A stretch of DNA of 64,000 bases from Spirochaetia bacterium (GTDB taxonomy: Bacteria; Spirochaetota; Spirochaetia; Treponematales; Treponemataceae): positions 1 to 64,000 of the forward strand of contig CAAGBC010000031.1 of the NCBI GenBank assembly GCA_900767955.1. Reading direction: 5' to 3'. Shown piece by piece: positions 39,601 through 48,872 of this stretch (positions within the stretch are counted from its first letter, which is position 1; the number at the start of each line of letters is the position of its first letter). Under the pieces are notes generated by a model, which was not told where the DNA came from, made no database searches, and was given only the letters and a program-made list of their open reading frames with translations. The position numbers and the translations under genes were made by a program.

Positions 39601-42060
39601 TCAATTAAATATAAAATCAGAAACCATACTAGCAATATTATCTAAGGAATCATAAACCTTTTTTGATTCTGGGATATTTTGCAAAAATATTTTTCCGTAA
39701 TATTTTTCATAAATTCTGCGATCAAGAACAACAACTGCACCTTTATCTGTACTTCTACGCATTAAACGACCAACACCTTGCCTAAATTTTATTATTGCAT
39801 CTGGCAAACTTAATTCCATAAAAGAACTTCCGCCTTTTAATTCAATTGCTTCCGAACGAGCTTTAAAAATTGGATCATTAGGAACTGTGAATGGCAATTT
39901 TACAATAATAACTTGAGAAAGAGATTCCCCAGGAACATCAACGCCTTGCCAAAAAGAATCAGTGGCAAAAAGTACGCTTTCTGTTTGATTTCTGAATAAA
40001 TCTAACAGTTTTGCATTATCATCAGAACCTTGCTGTAATAACATTCCAGAAAAATTTCTTAAATTAGTTTTTACTGCGTTAAATGAATTTTTCAAAGATT
40101 CGTAAGATGTAAACAAAACTAAAGTTCTTCCTTCAGCGGCATTTATAAGTTTTACCAAAGACTTTTCAACAAAAGTTTGAAAATTCACATCATCTGGAAA
40201 AGGTATATCATTCGGAACAGCAAAAAGCATATTCTTTTTATATGGAAAAGGAGATAAAAATTCACCTTGAATTATTCGCTCTTTATCAACAAAGCCAATT
40301 CCAACTCGTCGTGTCCAATAACCAAAATCTTTGCCAGTTTTTAATGTTGCTGATGTACACACAACAGATTCCATTGGTTCAAAAACACCATTATTCATTA
40401 ATGGCGCTATATCAAGTGGAGTTTGTGTAAAAGTAACATATTCAGAAACACCATTTTCCTTTGCGCTTCCAGCAGATAAATTTCTTTTTTGAATCCAAAA
40501 AACAAGCTCTGGTTTTTCTTCCCAAAATGAAAAATCTTGAAGAACAACACAAACATCTTGCAAACGGCGCAATAAAATTTTTGTTTCCCAAAATGCAGGA
40601 ACTTCCTTATCTTCTTCCGAAATTCCTTCCATTACTTCCTGAACTAAAGCAATAAAATTAGAAATATCACGAGCCAAAGTTGCAGCAAGCGTAATAATAG
40701 GCCCAAAAGCTCTAGAAGTTTTTGGAGTTAATCGCATAGAAGTTTCTGGATTAAGCAAATCCAAAGCAGCAATATCTAAATTTTCAACATCGCTTTTAAT
40801 TCTTGAAACCATTTCATACGCAGAAGAAGCTTTTTCTTCATTGGAAGATAAAATTGCCAATGTACATAAAAATCCCGTCTGCGTATTTTTACGCTTTCTG
40901 TACAACAAATTAACTTGTTTTAATATTTTAAAACGATTAACGCTTTCACTAAAAAAGCTAGTTGCACTTGCTTCAATTCCATGGGCTTCATCAAAAACAA
41001 TTCTTCTATAAGGAGGAAGAACTGCTGAATCATCATAACCTACTCCGTGCATTCGTGATTCAATATCTGCAAATAACAAATGATGATTAACAACTAAAAT
41101 ATTAGAAGATGCAGCTTCTTTTCTTACTTTCATTACAAAACATTCAGAATGAAAAGGACAACGCATTCCCATACAAGCATCGCTTTCAGAATTGATTCGT
41201 GTCCAAATATTTTCTGGAGGCATAAAAGACAAATCGCTTTTGCTGCCTGTTGGGGAATTTTCAGCCCATTCTGCAATCTTATTTAACAAATCAACATCAT
41301 CTGTAAATAATTCAGGAAGAACAACAGCATCTTCAAGTCTTCGTTTGCACACATAATTTTGACGACCTTTCATCAAAATGTATTTGACTTTTTTTCCGAT
41401 AATTTTTTCTACCATAGGAATATCTTTTTCACACAATTGCTGTTGCAAATTTATAGTTCCTGTGGAAATAATTATTCTTTCATTATTTTTAATTGCCCAA
41501 ATAACAGAAGGAAGCAAATAACCGTAGGATTTTCCAACACCAGTTCCTGCCTCAAAAACTCCGATTGCGTTATTATTAAAAGTTTTTGTAATTTTTCTTA
41601 CTAATTCTAGTTGAACTTCTCGCTCTTCGTAATATTCTGATAAAACAGATAAAGGCCCACCTTCCGACAAATAATCTGCAACATCATCAGGGTCTAAAGG
41701 CTTTATCACTTTTGGAAGAACTGGTTCCACCACAACATAAACATCTGTTAAATCATTATTAATTATATAAAAACCTTTTCCATCTTGGGCTGCATTTTCT
41801 GCAACATTTAAATCAGCATTTGAAGGTTTTAAAATTCCATTAGGATGATTATGAATCAAAACAGAACATTTTCGTTTTTCATCTTGTTGAACAGGAACTG
41901 CGTGTTCATTTCCACGGGCAGCAGGAACAACGGAAGTAACCATTTTGTTTGCATTAATTTCTCCTGCAAAAAAAACTTCATTTCCGTCAGCCCTCTGAAT
42001 TTCCTTTCGAATTTGATTAATAACAGTCAACGCAAATAATTTATGTATATCTTGATTCAT
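39601..42060 (-). CDS. DinG/XPD-type helicase with N-terminal JAMM (RadC-like) domain
   Basis: The 819-residue protein fuses two modules. Residues 1-115 carry a perfect JAMM/MPN+ metal motif, His70-x-His72-Pro-x6-Ser80-x2-Asp83, with an upstream acidic residue (EVFFAGEI, 28-34). From about 150 onward it is a superfamily 2 helicase: Walker A EAGTGVGKSYGYL, a four-cysteine Fe-S region (NYVCKRR, then SDACMGMRCPFHSECFV), DEAH box VFDEAHGIEA, and late motifs DSFWQGVDVPG and RQGVGRLMRR. DinG helicases unwind 5'-3' at R-loops, replication forks and D-loops. In Gram-positives the N-terminus is an exonuclease; here it is JAMM. Confidence 0.88.
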   Translation of the reverse strand: MNQDIHKLFALTVINQIRKEIQRADGNEVFFAGEINANKMVTSVVPAARGNEHAVPVQQDEKRKCSVLIHNHPNGILKPSNADLNVAENAAQDGKGFYIINNDLTDVYVVVEPVLPKVIKPLDPDDVADYLSEGGPLSVLSEYYEEREVQLELVRKITKTFNNNAIGVFEAGTGVGKSYGYLLPSVIWAIKNNERIIISTGTINLQQQLCEKDIPMVEKIIGKKVKYILMKGRQNYVCKRRLEDAVVLPELFTDDVDLLNKIAEWAENSPTGSKSDLSFMPPENIWTRINSESDACMGMRCPFHSECFVMKVRKEAASSNILVVNHHLLFADIESRMHGVGYDDSAVLPPYRRIVFDEAHGIEASATSFFSESVNRFKILKQVNLLYRKRKNTQTGFLCTLAILSSNEEKASSAYEMVSRIKSDVENLDIAALDLLNPETSMRLTPKTSRAFGPIITLAATLARDISNFIALVQEVMEGISEEDKEVPAFWETKILLRRLQDVCVVLQDFSFWEEKPELVFWIQKRNLSAGSAKENGVSEYVTFTQTPLDIAPLMNNGVFEPMESVVCTSATLKTGKDFGYWTRRVGIGFVDKERIIQGEFLSPFPYKKNMLFAVPNDIPFPDDVNFQTFVEKSLVKLINAAEGRTLVLFTSYESLKNSFNAVKTNLRNFSGMLLQQGSDDNAKLLDLFRNQTESVLFATDSFWQGVDVPGESLSQVIIVKLPFTVPNDPIFKARSEAIELKGGSSFMELSLPDAIIKFRQGVGRLMRRSTDKGAVVVLDRRIYEKYYGKIFLQNIPESKKVYDSLDNIASMVSDFIFN

Positions 42061-42070
42061 AATTTCACCA

Positions 42071-42125
42071 AAAAAAAAAGACTGCTCTATTATGAAACAC
42101 TTTCATAAAATAGAACAGTCTTATT
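42071..42125 (-). terminator. oadGAB operon terminator
   Basis: On the minus strand a long imperfect stem (AAGACTG-TCTATTTTATGAAAG arm, 42125-42101) folds onto 42078-42100 and is followed by nine Ts. It lies 17 nt after the oadB stop codon, before the dinG-like gene. Confidence 0.9.
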
Positions 42126-42141
42126 CTATCAAAAAATCTTA

Positions 42142-43593
42142 TTAATGTCCGTATGTAGAAATAAATACACCAGCAGCAATTGCAGTTCCAATTACTCCTG
42201 CTACATTTGGTCCCATAGCGTGCATCAACAAGAAATTAGAAGGATCTTCTTCCAAACCAACTTTATTAGAAACGCGAGCAGCCATAGGAACAGCAGAAAC
42301 ACCTGCAGAACCAATAATAGGATTTATTTTTTTCTTTAAGAATAGATTCATTAACTTTGCCATAAGAATTCCACCTGCAGAAGCAATAATGAAAGCAACT
42401 AAACCTAAAACAATAATTCCTAAAGATTCAGCTCTCATAATTTTTTCTGGAGTCATTTGTGAACCAACACCTAAAGACAACAAAATTGAAACAATATTCA
42501 TCATTTCGTTTTGAACAGTTTTAGAAAGTCGTTCAACTGTTCCTAATTCTTTAATAAAGTTTCCAAATGCCAACATACCAATAAGAGGAGCTGCAGGAGG
42601 TAAGAATAACAATGTAATTACAAGAAGAACAAGTGGGAACAAGATTTTTTCAGTTTTTGAAACTTCTCTAAGCTGTTCCATTTTAATAAGTCGTTCTTTT
42701 TTAGTTGTAAGCAATTTCATAATTGGAGGCTGAATCATAGGAACTAAAGCCATATATGAATATGCAGCAACTGCAATAACAGCCATCATTTCTGGAGCTA
42801 ATTTACCTGAAACATAAATAGATGTAGGACCGTCAGCACCACCAATAATTGCGATTGCACAAGCCTGTAACATATTGTAATCCATTCCCGGAATTAAATT
42901 CATTAATGCAACACCAAAAAGTGTAAAGAAAATTCCAAGCTGAGCAGCACCACCAAGTAAAGCTGTTTTAGGATTTGCAATAAGCGGACCAAAATCTGTC
43001 ATTGCACCAATTCCCATAAAAATAAGCATTGGGAAGAATTCGTTTCCAACACCGGCGTTATAAATAATGTGCAACATTCCGTGAGGAGCATCACCCATTC
43101 CAGCACCAGGAATATTTACAAGAATTGTACCAAATCCAATAGGAATTAATAAAAGTGGTTCAAAACCTTTGGCAGCTCCTAAATAAACAATTAGAAAGCC
43201 AATAGCCAACATAATAAGTTTTTGCCACCCTTTTACATTTGAAGCATCAAAATCATTTGCAGGAGCATGAGCAACAGTTTCTGTAGTTTCAGCTGAAATT
43301 ACATTTTCTTCTGCAACTACATCAGATTCTTCATTAGCTTTTGTATCTGCAAAAAACATTTTGTATACACCAGTATCTTTTCCAATGTTTTTAACAAATT
43401 CTTTTAATGAAATACGAGGTACATTTTCAGAACCTTTAACAATTGCTGTATTCATATTTCTAAAAGAAGCAACTTCATCACCGTTATCAGCAAATACTGT
43501 GCTTCCAAAAGAAATAACCATTGCAGCTACTGTTAACATAGCAGTTATAAAGAAAATCTGCTTTGAATTATTTTTCTTTGTTAGACTTTCCAT
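42142..43593 (-). CDS. oadB: Na+-translocating decarboxylase subunit beta with N-terminal extension
   Basis: Membrane subunit that couples carboxybiotin decarboxylation to Na+ export. From about residue 120 the protein matches the beta family: [57 protein letters not shown], the signature [18 protein letters not shown], and [10 protein letters not shown] near the second half, with about 10-11 helices. At 483 residues it exceeds the usual 375-430 because of a ~115-residue N-terminal region with a signal-like helix (11-35) and an acidic, probably periplasmic segment. It lies 8 nt after oadA. Confidence 0.92.
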   Translation of the reverse strand: MESLTKKNNSKQIFFITAMLTVAAMVISFGSTVFADNGDEVASFRNMNTAIVKGSENVPRISLKEFVKNIGKDTGVYKMFFADTKANEESDVVAEENVISAETTETVAHAPANDFDASNVKGWQKLIMLAIGFLIVYLGAAKGFEPLLLIPIGFGTILVNIPGAGMGDAPHGMLHIIYNAGVGNEFFPMLIFMGIGAMTDFGPLIANPKTALLGGAAQLGIFFTLFGVALMNLIPGMDYNMLQACAIAIIGGADGPTSIYVSGKLAPEMMAVIAVAAYSYMALVPMIQPPIMKLLTTKKERLIKMEQLREVSKTEKILFPLVLLVITLLFLPPAAPLIGMLAFGNFIKELGTVERLSKTVQNEMMNIVSILLSLGVGSQMTPEKIMRAESLGIIVLGLVAFIIASAGGILMAKLMNLFLKKKINPIIGSAGVSAVPMAARVSNKVGLEEDPSNFLLMHAMGPNVAGVIGTAIAAGVFISTYGH

Positions 43594-43601
43594 AATTCCA
43601 C

Positions 43602-45953
43602 CTATTTAATTTCAGCAATTACTTGACCAGATGTAATCTGAGTTCCTGTTGCTGCAATAAAATGAACTTTACCAGCAGCTCCAGCTTTAATTTCTAATTC
43701 CATTTTCATTGATTCAACATACATAATTGTTGTATCAGCAGTTACAGAATCACCTTCAGATACTGCATATTTTAACAATGTTCCAGCAACTGGAGCATTA
43801 ACAGGTTTTCCACCAGTAGGAGCTGCAGCAACAGCAGCACTTGCAGAAGCAACAGGAGCAGAAGCAGCTGCACTTACAGAAGCAAGAGCCATACCTACAG
43901 TAACTTGAGTTCCTGGCTGAACAGCAAATGTAATTGTACCGTCACATGGAGCTTTTACTTCAAGTTCCATTTTCATTGATTCAAGAATAATTACTGTATC
44001 ACCTTTTTTTACACTAGCACCAGATGAAACACTGTGTTTTAGTAATGTTCCAGCAACTGGAGCTGTTACAGGAGTTCCGCCACTTACAGGAGCAGCAGCA
44101 ACTGGAGCTGATGCAGCAGGAGCTGGAGTAGCAGGTGCAGCAACAGGAGCTGAAACAGTTCCTCCAATTGAAGCAATATTCTGACCTGCAGTAACTTGAG
44201 AACCAGGCTGAACTGTAAATGTAATTGTTCCATCACATGGAGCTTTTACTTCAAGTTCCATTTTCATTGATTCAAGCATGATTACTGTGTCACCTTTTTT
44301 AACTGCTGAACCAGAAGCAACACAATGTTTTAATAATGTTCCAGCAACTGGAGCTGTAACAGCAGTTCCACCAGAAACTGCAGTAGCAACTGGGGCAGCT
44401 GTAGTTACAGAAGGAGCAACACCTGCAGCACCAAATGCAACATTATAAGCTTTTCCATTAACAGTAACATTCATATTGTCACCAGCAGGACCTGTAGTAA
44501 CATTGTATGATTTGCTATTTACAGTAATTGTATATGATCCACCTTTATTTTCTTTTGCAGGAGCAGCTGCTGCAGGAGCAACTACGAAGCTTTCTGATTT
44601 TACAGGACCATTTGCTCTTTCTTTGAAGAATTTTGGAGCAACTTTAGGGAACATAGCATAAGTAAGAGTATCTTCTTCTGAACCATCTCCACCATTTGCT
44701 TTTGCTTCTTCAACCATTTTGTCCCATTCCATTGGAATAAGATCAGCAGGACGACAAGTAACAGCTTCTTCCATGCTATTCTGTTTAAGAGCATCTTTTA
44801 ATAAATCCTGATTTACAGCAGCAGGAGTTTTTCCGTATTTTCCTGTTACCAAGTCACGAGTTTCCTGTGTAAGACGAGCATAACGACCAAACAATACATT
44901 GAATACAGCCTGTGTTCCAACAATCTGAGAAGTTGGAGTAACAAGAGGAATATATCCACAATCTTTTTGTACAATCTGAATTTCTTTAAGAACATCGTCG
45001 ATTTTATCAGCTGCACCTTGTTCTTTTAACTGATTTTCAAGGTTAGAAAGCATTCCACCAGGAACCTGAGATGCAAGAATACGAGTATCTGCACCAAGGA
45101 ATGAACTTTCGAATTTTGCATATTTTTTACGAACATCACGGAAGTATGCAGCAATTTCAAGAAGAAGGTTCAAATCTAAACCTGTGTCTAAATCTGTTCC
45201 TTTTAACATTTCTACAACAGTTTCTGTTGGAGAGTGAGAAGTTCCCATAGCCATTGAAGAAATAGCTGTATCAAGAACATCAGCACCTGCTTCAGCTGCT
45301 TTTAATAATGTTGCAACAGAAAGACCTGTTGTTGCGTGTGAGTGAATAGAAATTGGTAAATCAACTTTTGATTTAATTGCTTTTACCAAATCATAAGCTT
45401 CATAAGGTTTTAACAAACCAGACATATCTTTAATACAAATAGAATCTGCACCAAAGTCTGCATAAGATTTTGCTAAATCAGCATAAACTTCCTTTGTATG
45501 ATATGGAGTTGTAGCATAAGAAATAGCCATCTGAACATGTGCACCTGTTTTTTTAGCTGCATCAGTTGCTCTTTTTAAGTTACGAGGGTCGTTACAAGCA
45601 TCAAAAATACGGAAAACACCGATACCATTTTTTGCACAAGCGTTTACAAAGTGGTCTACAACATCATCTGCATAGTGACGATATCCTAAAAGATTCTGAC
45701 CACGAAGAAGCATCTGAATTGGAGTGTTTGGAAGAGCTGCATGAAGTTTGCGAAGTCTTTCCCATGGATCTTCATTCAAGAAGCGAATACAAGAATCGAA
45801 AGTTGCTCCACCCCAACCTTCCAAAGACCAATATCCAACTTTATCAAGTTTATCACAAATAGGAAGCATATCAGCAGTTGTCATACGAGTTGCATGAAGT
45901 GACTGATGTGCATCACGAATTACTAAATCAGAAATTTGAACTTTATTAGCCAT
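43602..45953 (-). CDS. oadA: Oxaloacetate decarboxylase alpha-like protein with three biotinyl domains
   Basis: The first ~460 residues are a pyruvate-carboxyltransferase TIM barrel with [14 protein letters not shown], the metal and substrate-binding stretch [26 protein letters not shown] and [13 protein letters not shown], and a conserved tail FPKVAPKFF. Alanine/proline-rich linkers then join three biotinyl domains with ESMKMELE motifs at Lys564, Lys661 and Lys750. Normal OadA has one. The first two domains are nearly identical in DNA. The start is MANKVQ at 45953 behind GGGAG. In the operon oadG-oadA-oadB. Oxaloacetate decarboxylation is likely; transcarboxylase-like use with the 15.9-kb carboxyltransferase is possible. 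Confidence 0.93.
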   Translation of the reverse strand: MANKVQISDLVIRDAHQSLHATRMTTADMLPICDKLDKVGYWSLEGWGGATFDSCIRFLNEDPWERLRKLHAALPNTPIQMLLRGQNLLGYRHYADDVVDHFVNACAKNGIGVFRIFDACNDPRNLKRATDAAKKTGAHVQMAISYATTPYHTKEVYADLAKSYADFGADSICIKDMSGLLKPYEAYDLVKAIKSKVDLPISIHSHATTGLSVATLLKAAEAGADVLDTAISSMAMGTSHSPTETVVEMLKGTDLDTGLDLNLLLEIAAYFRDVRKKYAKFESSFLGADTRILASQVPGGMLSNLENQLKEQGAADKIDDVLKEIQIVQKDCGYIPLVTPTSQIVGTQAVFNVLFGRYARLTQETRDLVTGKYGKTPAAVNQDLLKDALKQNSMEEAVTCRPADLIPMEWDKMVEEAKANGGDGSEEDTLTYAMFPKVAPKFFKERANGPVKSESFVVAPAAAAPAKENKGGSYTITVNSKSYNVTTGPAGDNMNVTVNGKAYNVAFGAAGVAPSVTTAAPVATAVSGGTAVTAPVAGTLLKHCVASGSAVKKGDTVIMLESMKMELEVKAPCDGTITFTVQPGSQVTAGQNIASIGGTVSAPVAAPATPAPAASAPVAAAPVSGGTPVTAPVAGTLLKHSVSSGASVKKGDTVIILESMKMELEVKAPCDGTITFAVQPGTQVTVGMALASVSAAASAPVASASAAVAAAPTGGKPVNAPVAGTLLKYAVSEGDSVTADTTIMYVESMKMELEIKAGAAGKVHFIAATGTQITSGQVIAEIK

Positions 45954-45970
45954 ATTATTTTCTCCCAAAA

Positions 45971-46231
45971 TTAACTATTTAATTGTTTATCATGAACCGC
46001 AGCCGCAATTGCCGCAATAATTACATCTTCATCTGTAGTTTGCACAGAAACATTCTGAACATTTTTTACTTGATTTGTTGATTTTTCTTGTTTTTTATCA
46101 CGATTAAATGAAGAAACACAAACTTGAAGAAGTTTCATACATAAAATCAAAACAATGATAAAAGTAAAAACAACACCCATACCTAGCAGTGTAAGAAGCC
46201 CACTCTGCTGAAGCATTTCAACTATTGTCAT
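45971..46231 (-). CDS. oadG: Na+-translocating decarboxylase subunit gamma
   Basis: An 86-residue single-span membrane protein: MTIVEMLQQSGLLTLLGMGVVFTFIIVLILCMKLLQVC, then a basic/polar linker and a C-terminal acidic-hydrophobic stretch DEDVIIAAIAAAVHDKQ, as in OadG/GcdC-like subunits that bridge alpha and beta. Start at ATG 46231 behind GAGGGG; a GTG two codons upstream is also possible. First gene of the operon, 17 nt before oadA. Confidence 0.88.
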   Translation of the reverse strand: MTIVEMLQQSGLLTLLGMGVVFTFIIVLILCMKLLQVCVSSFNRDKKQEKSTNQVKNVQNVSVQTTDEDVIIAAIAAAVHDKQLNS

Positions 46232-46286
46232 ACACACCCCTCATTAGTTTTAGGTATTTTAAGTTTACAAATTTTAATAATCTGTC

Positions 46287-46314
46287 ATTTTAATAGTATA
46301 AGTAAATATGTAAA
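46287..46314 (-). promoter_or_regulatory. Possible oadGAB promoter
   Basis: On the minus strand TTTACA (46309-46314), a 16-bp spacer and TAAAAT (46287-46292). The start would lie about 50 nt upstream of oadG. A 12-bp palindrome TTCAATATTGAA (46319-46330) sits just upstream. The remaining sequence to 46438 is AT-rich and includes the divergent promoter region of the next gene. Confidence 0.45.
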
Positions 46315-46438
46315 TATTTTCAATATTGAAGATTTAAAATTAATGATTTTGTATTAAGATTCAAAGAAGTTTTTTATAAAAAAATACAAAAATAAAAAAA
46401 CTGTGATATACTGATATAAAACATTATAGGAAATAAAA

Positions 46439-47137
46439 ATGGTTCTTATTATAGCATTAGTTTTAGCAGGTTTATACTTAATATCATCAATACTACATCT
46501 AATTTTTACAGCAAAGAAAAAAAATAATATCACCAAAGTAACAAATTTTATTCCAATTCCACTGCTTATAGCAGCTACTATATTATTTTTAGTAACAACA
46601 TTTCCTGATTCAAAAAATTTAATACGCTATTACTCATGTGCATTAGGAACTACTTTCTTATGTTATTGTTTCTACTTATATAATGTTATTAAATCTAAAA
46701 ATGGTAATAACATTCTTACAAATCTTTTGTTTTTAATAAGTAATATTTTCTGGCTAGGAATATTATTACCTTCATTTAAATTATGTCCTGCTCCAACTTT
46801 TGTAATAGTAATTTTTATTATTTTGTGTATAGCATTAATTTTACTTCATTATTTTTATTGCACAAAGAAATTCATAATTATTGATTTTTCATTATTATTT
46901 TTAGCACTTTCAAGTGAAGCAGTTCTTCTTTTTGCAGCAATTCTTACTATTATTTCACAAATTGCAATTTATTCAGTTATGTATTTTGTCGGAACAGTTT
47001 TACTAATATTTATTACTTGTCGCCAGCAAAAACTCTATTTTTCAGAAGAAACAAAAACAATACATTTTTCTACATCGTTACTTTTTTCTATTTATCTTTT
47101 AATTATGTCCGCAAGCACAGTTTTAATGCAAATATAA
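46439..47137 (+). CDS. Polytopic membrane protein, unknown (YhhN-like at most)
   Basis: The 232-residue product is almost entirely hydrophobic with about eight helices (MVLIIALVLAGLYLISSILHLIFTA, IPIPLLIAATILFLVTTFP, YYSCALGTTFLCYCFYLYN, APTFVIVIFIILCIALILLHYF and others). Spacing of helices is like the YhhN/TMEM86 lysoplasmalogenase family, but the key LLGD-type acidic motifs are not present, so this is not claimed. TATACT at 46405-46410 is a possible -10, and the start follows AGGAAA. Divergent from oadGAB. Confidence 0.6.
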   Translation: MVLIIALVLAGLYLISSILHLIFTAKKKNNITKVTNFIPIPLLIAATILFLVTTFPDSKNLIRYYSCALGTTFLCYCFYLYNVIKSKNGNNILTNLLFLISNIFWLGILLPSFKLCPAPTFVIVIFIILCIALILLHYFYCTKKFIIIDFSLLFLALSSEAVLLFAAILTIISQIAIYSVMYFVGTVLLIFITCRQQKLYFSEETKTIHFSTSLLFSIYLLIMSASTVLMQI

Positions 47138-47138
47138 A

Positions 47139-47172
47139 AAAAAGGGATGTCTAATTTTATTTAGGCATCCCC
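47139..47172 (-). terminator. ABC-F gene terminator
   Basis: Minus-strand stem GGGATGCCTAA (47171-47161) with TTAGACATCCC (47154-47144), one mismatch, then seven Ts. On the plus strand it also forms downstream of the 46439-47137 gene but lacks a T-run there. Confidence 0.88.
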
Positions 47173-47210
47173 TATTCTGTTTATCAACTAATAAAAACAA
47201 CTAACAAAAA

Positions 47211-48854
47211 TTAAACTCTATATTTAATTTTTTTACCTGTTCCTTCGTACATCTTCTTTCTAATTTCTGTAACTTGATCATCCTGAATGTAATTATCAAA
47301 AGAAGTCATTCTATCAATAACACCATTTGGAGTAATTTCAACAATACGATTAGCAATAGACTGAATAAATTCGTGGTCATGACTTGTAAAAAGAACAACA
47401 CCAGGGAAATTAATCAAAGCTTCGTTCAAACTCTGAATTGCTTCCAAGTCAAGGTGATTTGTTGGGTCATCCATAATCAAAACGTTTGCACCACTTAACA
47501 TAAGTTTTGAAAGCATACAACGAACTTTTTCACCACCACTAAGAACTTTTACAGGTTTTAATGATTCATCTCCAGAGAACAACATTCTTCCCAAGAATCC
47601 ACGAACATAAGCATCATCTTGTTCTTTTGAATACTGTTTTAACCAATCTGTAATATTGTAATCAACCTTAAAGAATTCCGCATTATCACGAGGCAAATAA
47701 GTCTGACTTGTTGTTTGTCCCCAATAGAATTCACCAGAATCAGCAGTTTTTACTTTATTCAAAATATCAAACAATGCAGAAATTGAATTATGTTCAATTC
47801 CAACAAATGCAACTTTATCAGTACGATTAATTGTCAATGAAAAATCTTTTAACAACTGAATGTCATCTTCTTTGTAATTAATATTTTTAATTTCAAGAAC
47901 ATTGTTTCCGATTTCTCTATCTGCTTTGAAATTTACATAAGGGAATTTTCTAGTTGTAACAGGTAATTCTTCAAGAGCTAATTTATCGTAAATCTTTTTA
48001 CGGCTTGTAGCTTGCTTACTTTTAGCAGCATTTGAAGAGAAGCGAAGAATAAATTCTTTTAAATCTTTCATTTTTTCTTCACGCTTTTTAGCTTGATCTT
48101 TAGCCTGACGCTGCAAAATCTGGCTCATCTGATACCAAAAGTCGTAGTTACCTGTGAACTGAGTAATTTTTCCGTAATCAATATCACAAATATATGTACA
48201 AACTGTATTCAAAAAGTGACGGTCGTGGCTAACAACAATAACAGTATTTGGGAATTCCATTAAGAAATTTTCAAGCCATGTAATTGATTCAATATCAAGA
48301 CCGTTTGTAGGTTCGTCAAGAAGCAAAATATCTGGATTACCAAAAATCGCCTGTGCAAGAAGAACACGAACCTTTTGGCTTTCATCAAGTTCAGACATCA
48401 TTCTGTCATGATATTCTTCTTCAAGACCAAGACCACTCAACATTTGTTCAATCTGATTTTCAGCTTCCCAACCGCCAAGTTCACTAAATTCACCTTCTAG
48501 TTCACTAGCTTTAATTCCATCTTCTTCTGAAAAATCTTCTTTTTCATAAATTGCTTCACGAGCTTTTGCAACTTCGTACAATTTTGGATATCCCATCATA
48601 ACTGTATCTTTTACAGAATATTCATCATACGCAAAGTGATCCTGCTTAAGAACAGCCATTCTTTCACCTGGAGTCATAGAAATTGTTCCAGAATCGTGTT
48701 CCAAATCACCAGAAAGAACTTTTAAAAATGTTGATTTTCCAGCACCGTTTGCACCAATAATTCCATAACAGTTACCAGGAGTAAATTTAAGATTTACATC
48801 CTTGAAAAGTGGTTTATCACTAAATTTTACACTAACATCACTAACTGTAATCAT
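47211..48854 (-). CDS. ABC-F ribosome-associated ATPase (YbiT-like)
   Basis: Soluble twin-cassette ABC-F protein of 547 residues without membrane domains. Each half has a Walker A (GANGAGKST, then VGIEHNSIS degenerate in the second) and Walker B (ILLLDEPTNGLD and VLIMDDPTNHLDLEA). The second signature VLSGGEKVRCML is clear; the first (SELDESQKVRVLLAQ) is degenerate. The pattern and length match YbiT, a translation factor of the ABC-F class (EttA, Uup, YheS, YbiT) that binds the ribosomal E site. The interdomain linker holds basic P-site-tRNA-contacting residues (KKREEKMKDLKEFILRF). The degenerate Walker A in the second half is odd but typical of YbiT. Confidence 0.88.
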   Translation of the reverse strand: MITVSDVSVKFSDKPLFKDVNLKFTPGNCYGIIGANGAGKSTFLKVLSGDLEHDSGTISMTPGERMAVLKQDHFAYDEYSVKDTVMMGYPKLYEVAKAREAIYEKEDFSEEDGIKASELEGEFSELGGWEAENQIEQMLSGLGLEEEYHDRMMSELDESQKVRVLLAQAIFGNPDILLLDEPTNGLDIESITWLENFLMEFPNTVIVVSHDRHFLNTVCTYICDIDYGKITQFTGNYDFWYQMSQILQRQAKDQAKKREEKMKDLKEFILRFSSNAAKSKQATSRKKIYDKLALEELPVTTRKFPYVNFKADREIGNNVLEIKNINYKEDDIQLLKDFSLTINRTDKVAFVGIEHNSISALFDILNKVKTADSGEFYWGQTTSQTYLPRDNAEFFKVDYNITDWLKQYSKEQDDAYVRGFLGRMLFSGDESLKPVKVLSGGEKVRCMLSKLMLSGANVLIMDDPTNHLDLEAIQSLNEALINFPGVVLFTSHDHEFIQSIANRIVEITPNGVIDRMTSFDNYIQDDQVTEIRKKMYEGTGKKIKYRV

Positions 48855-48872
48855 TTTACACCTTCTCCAAAT

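Noticed and set aside
46439..47137. YhhN/lysoplasmalogenase
   Set aside because: Helix count is similar but the conserved acidic motifs of that family could not be found.
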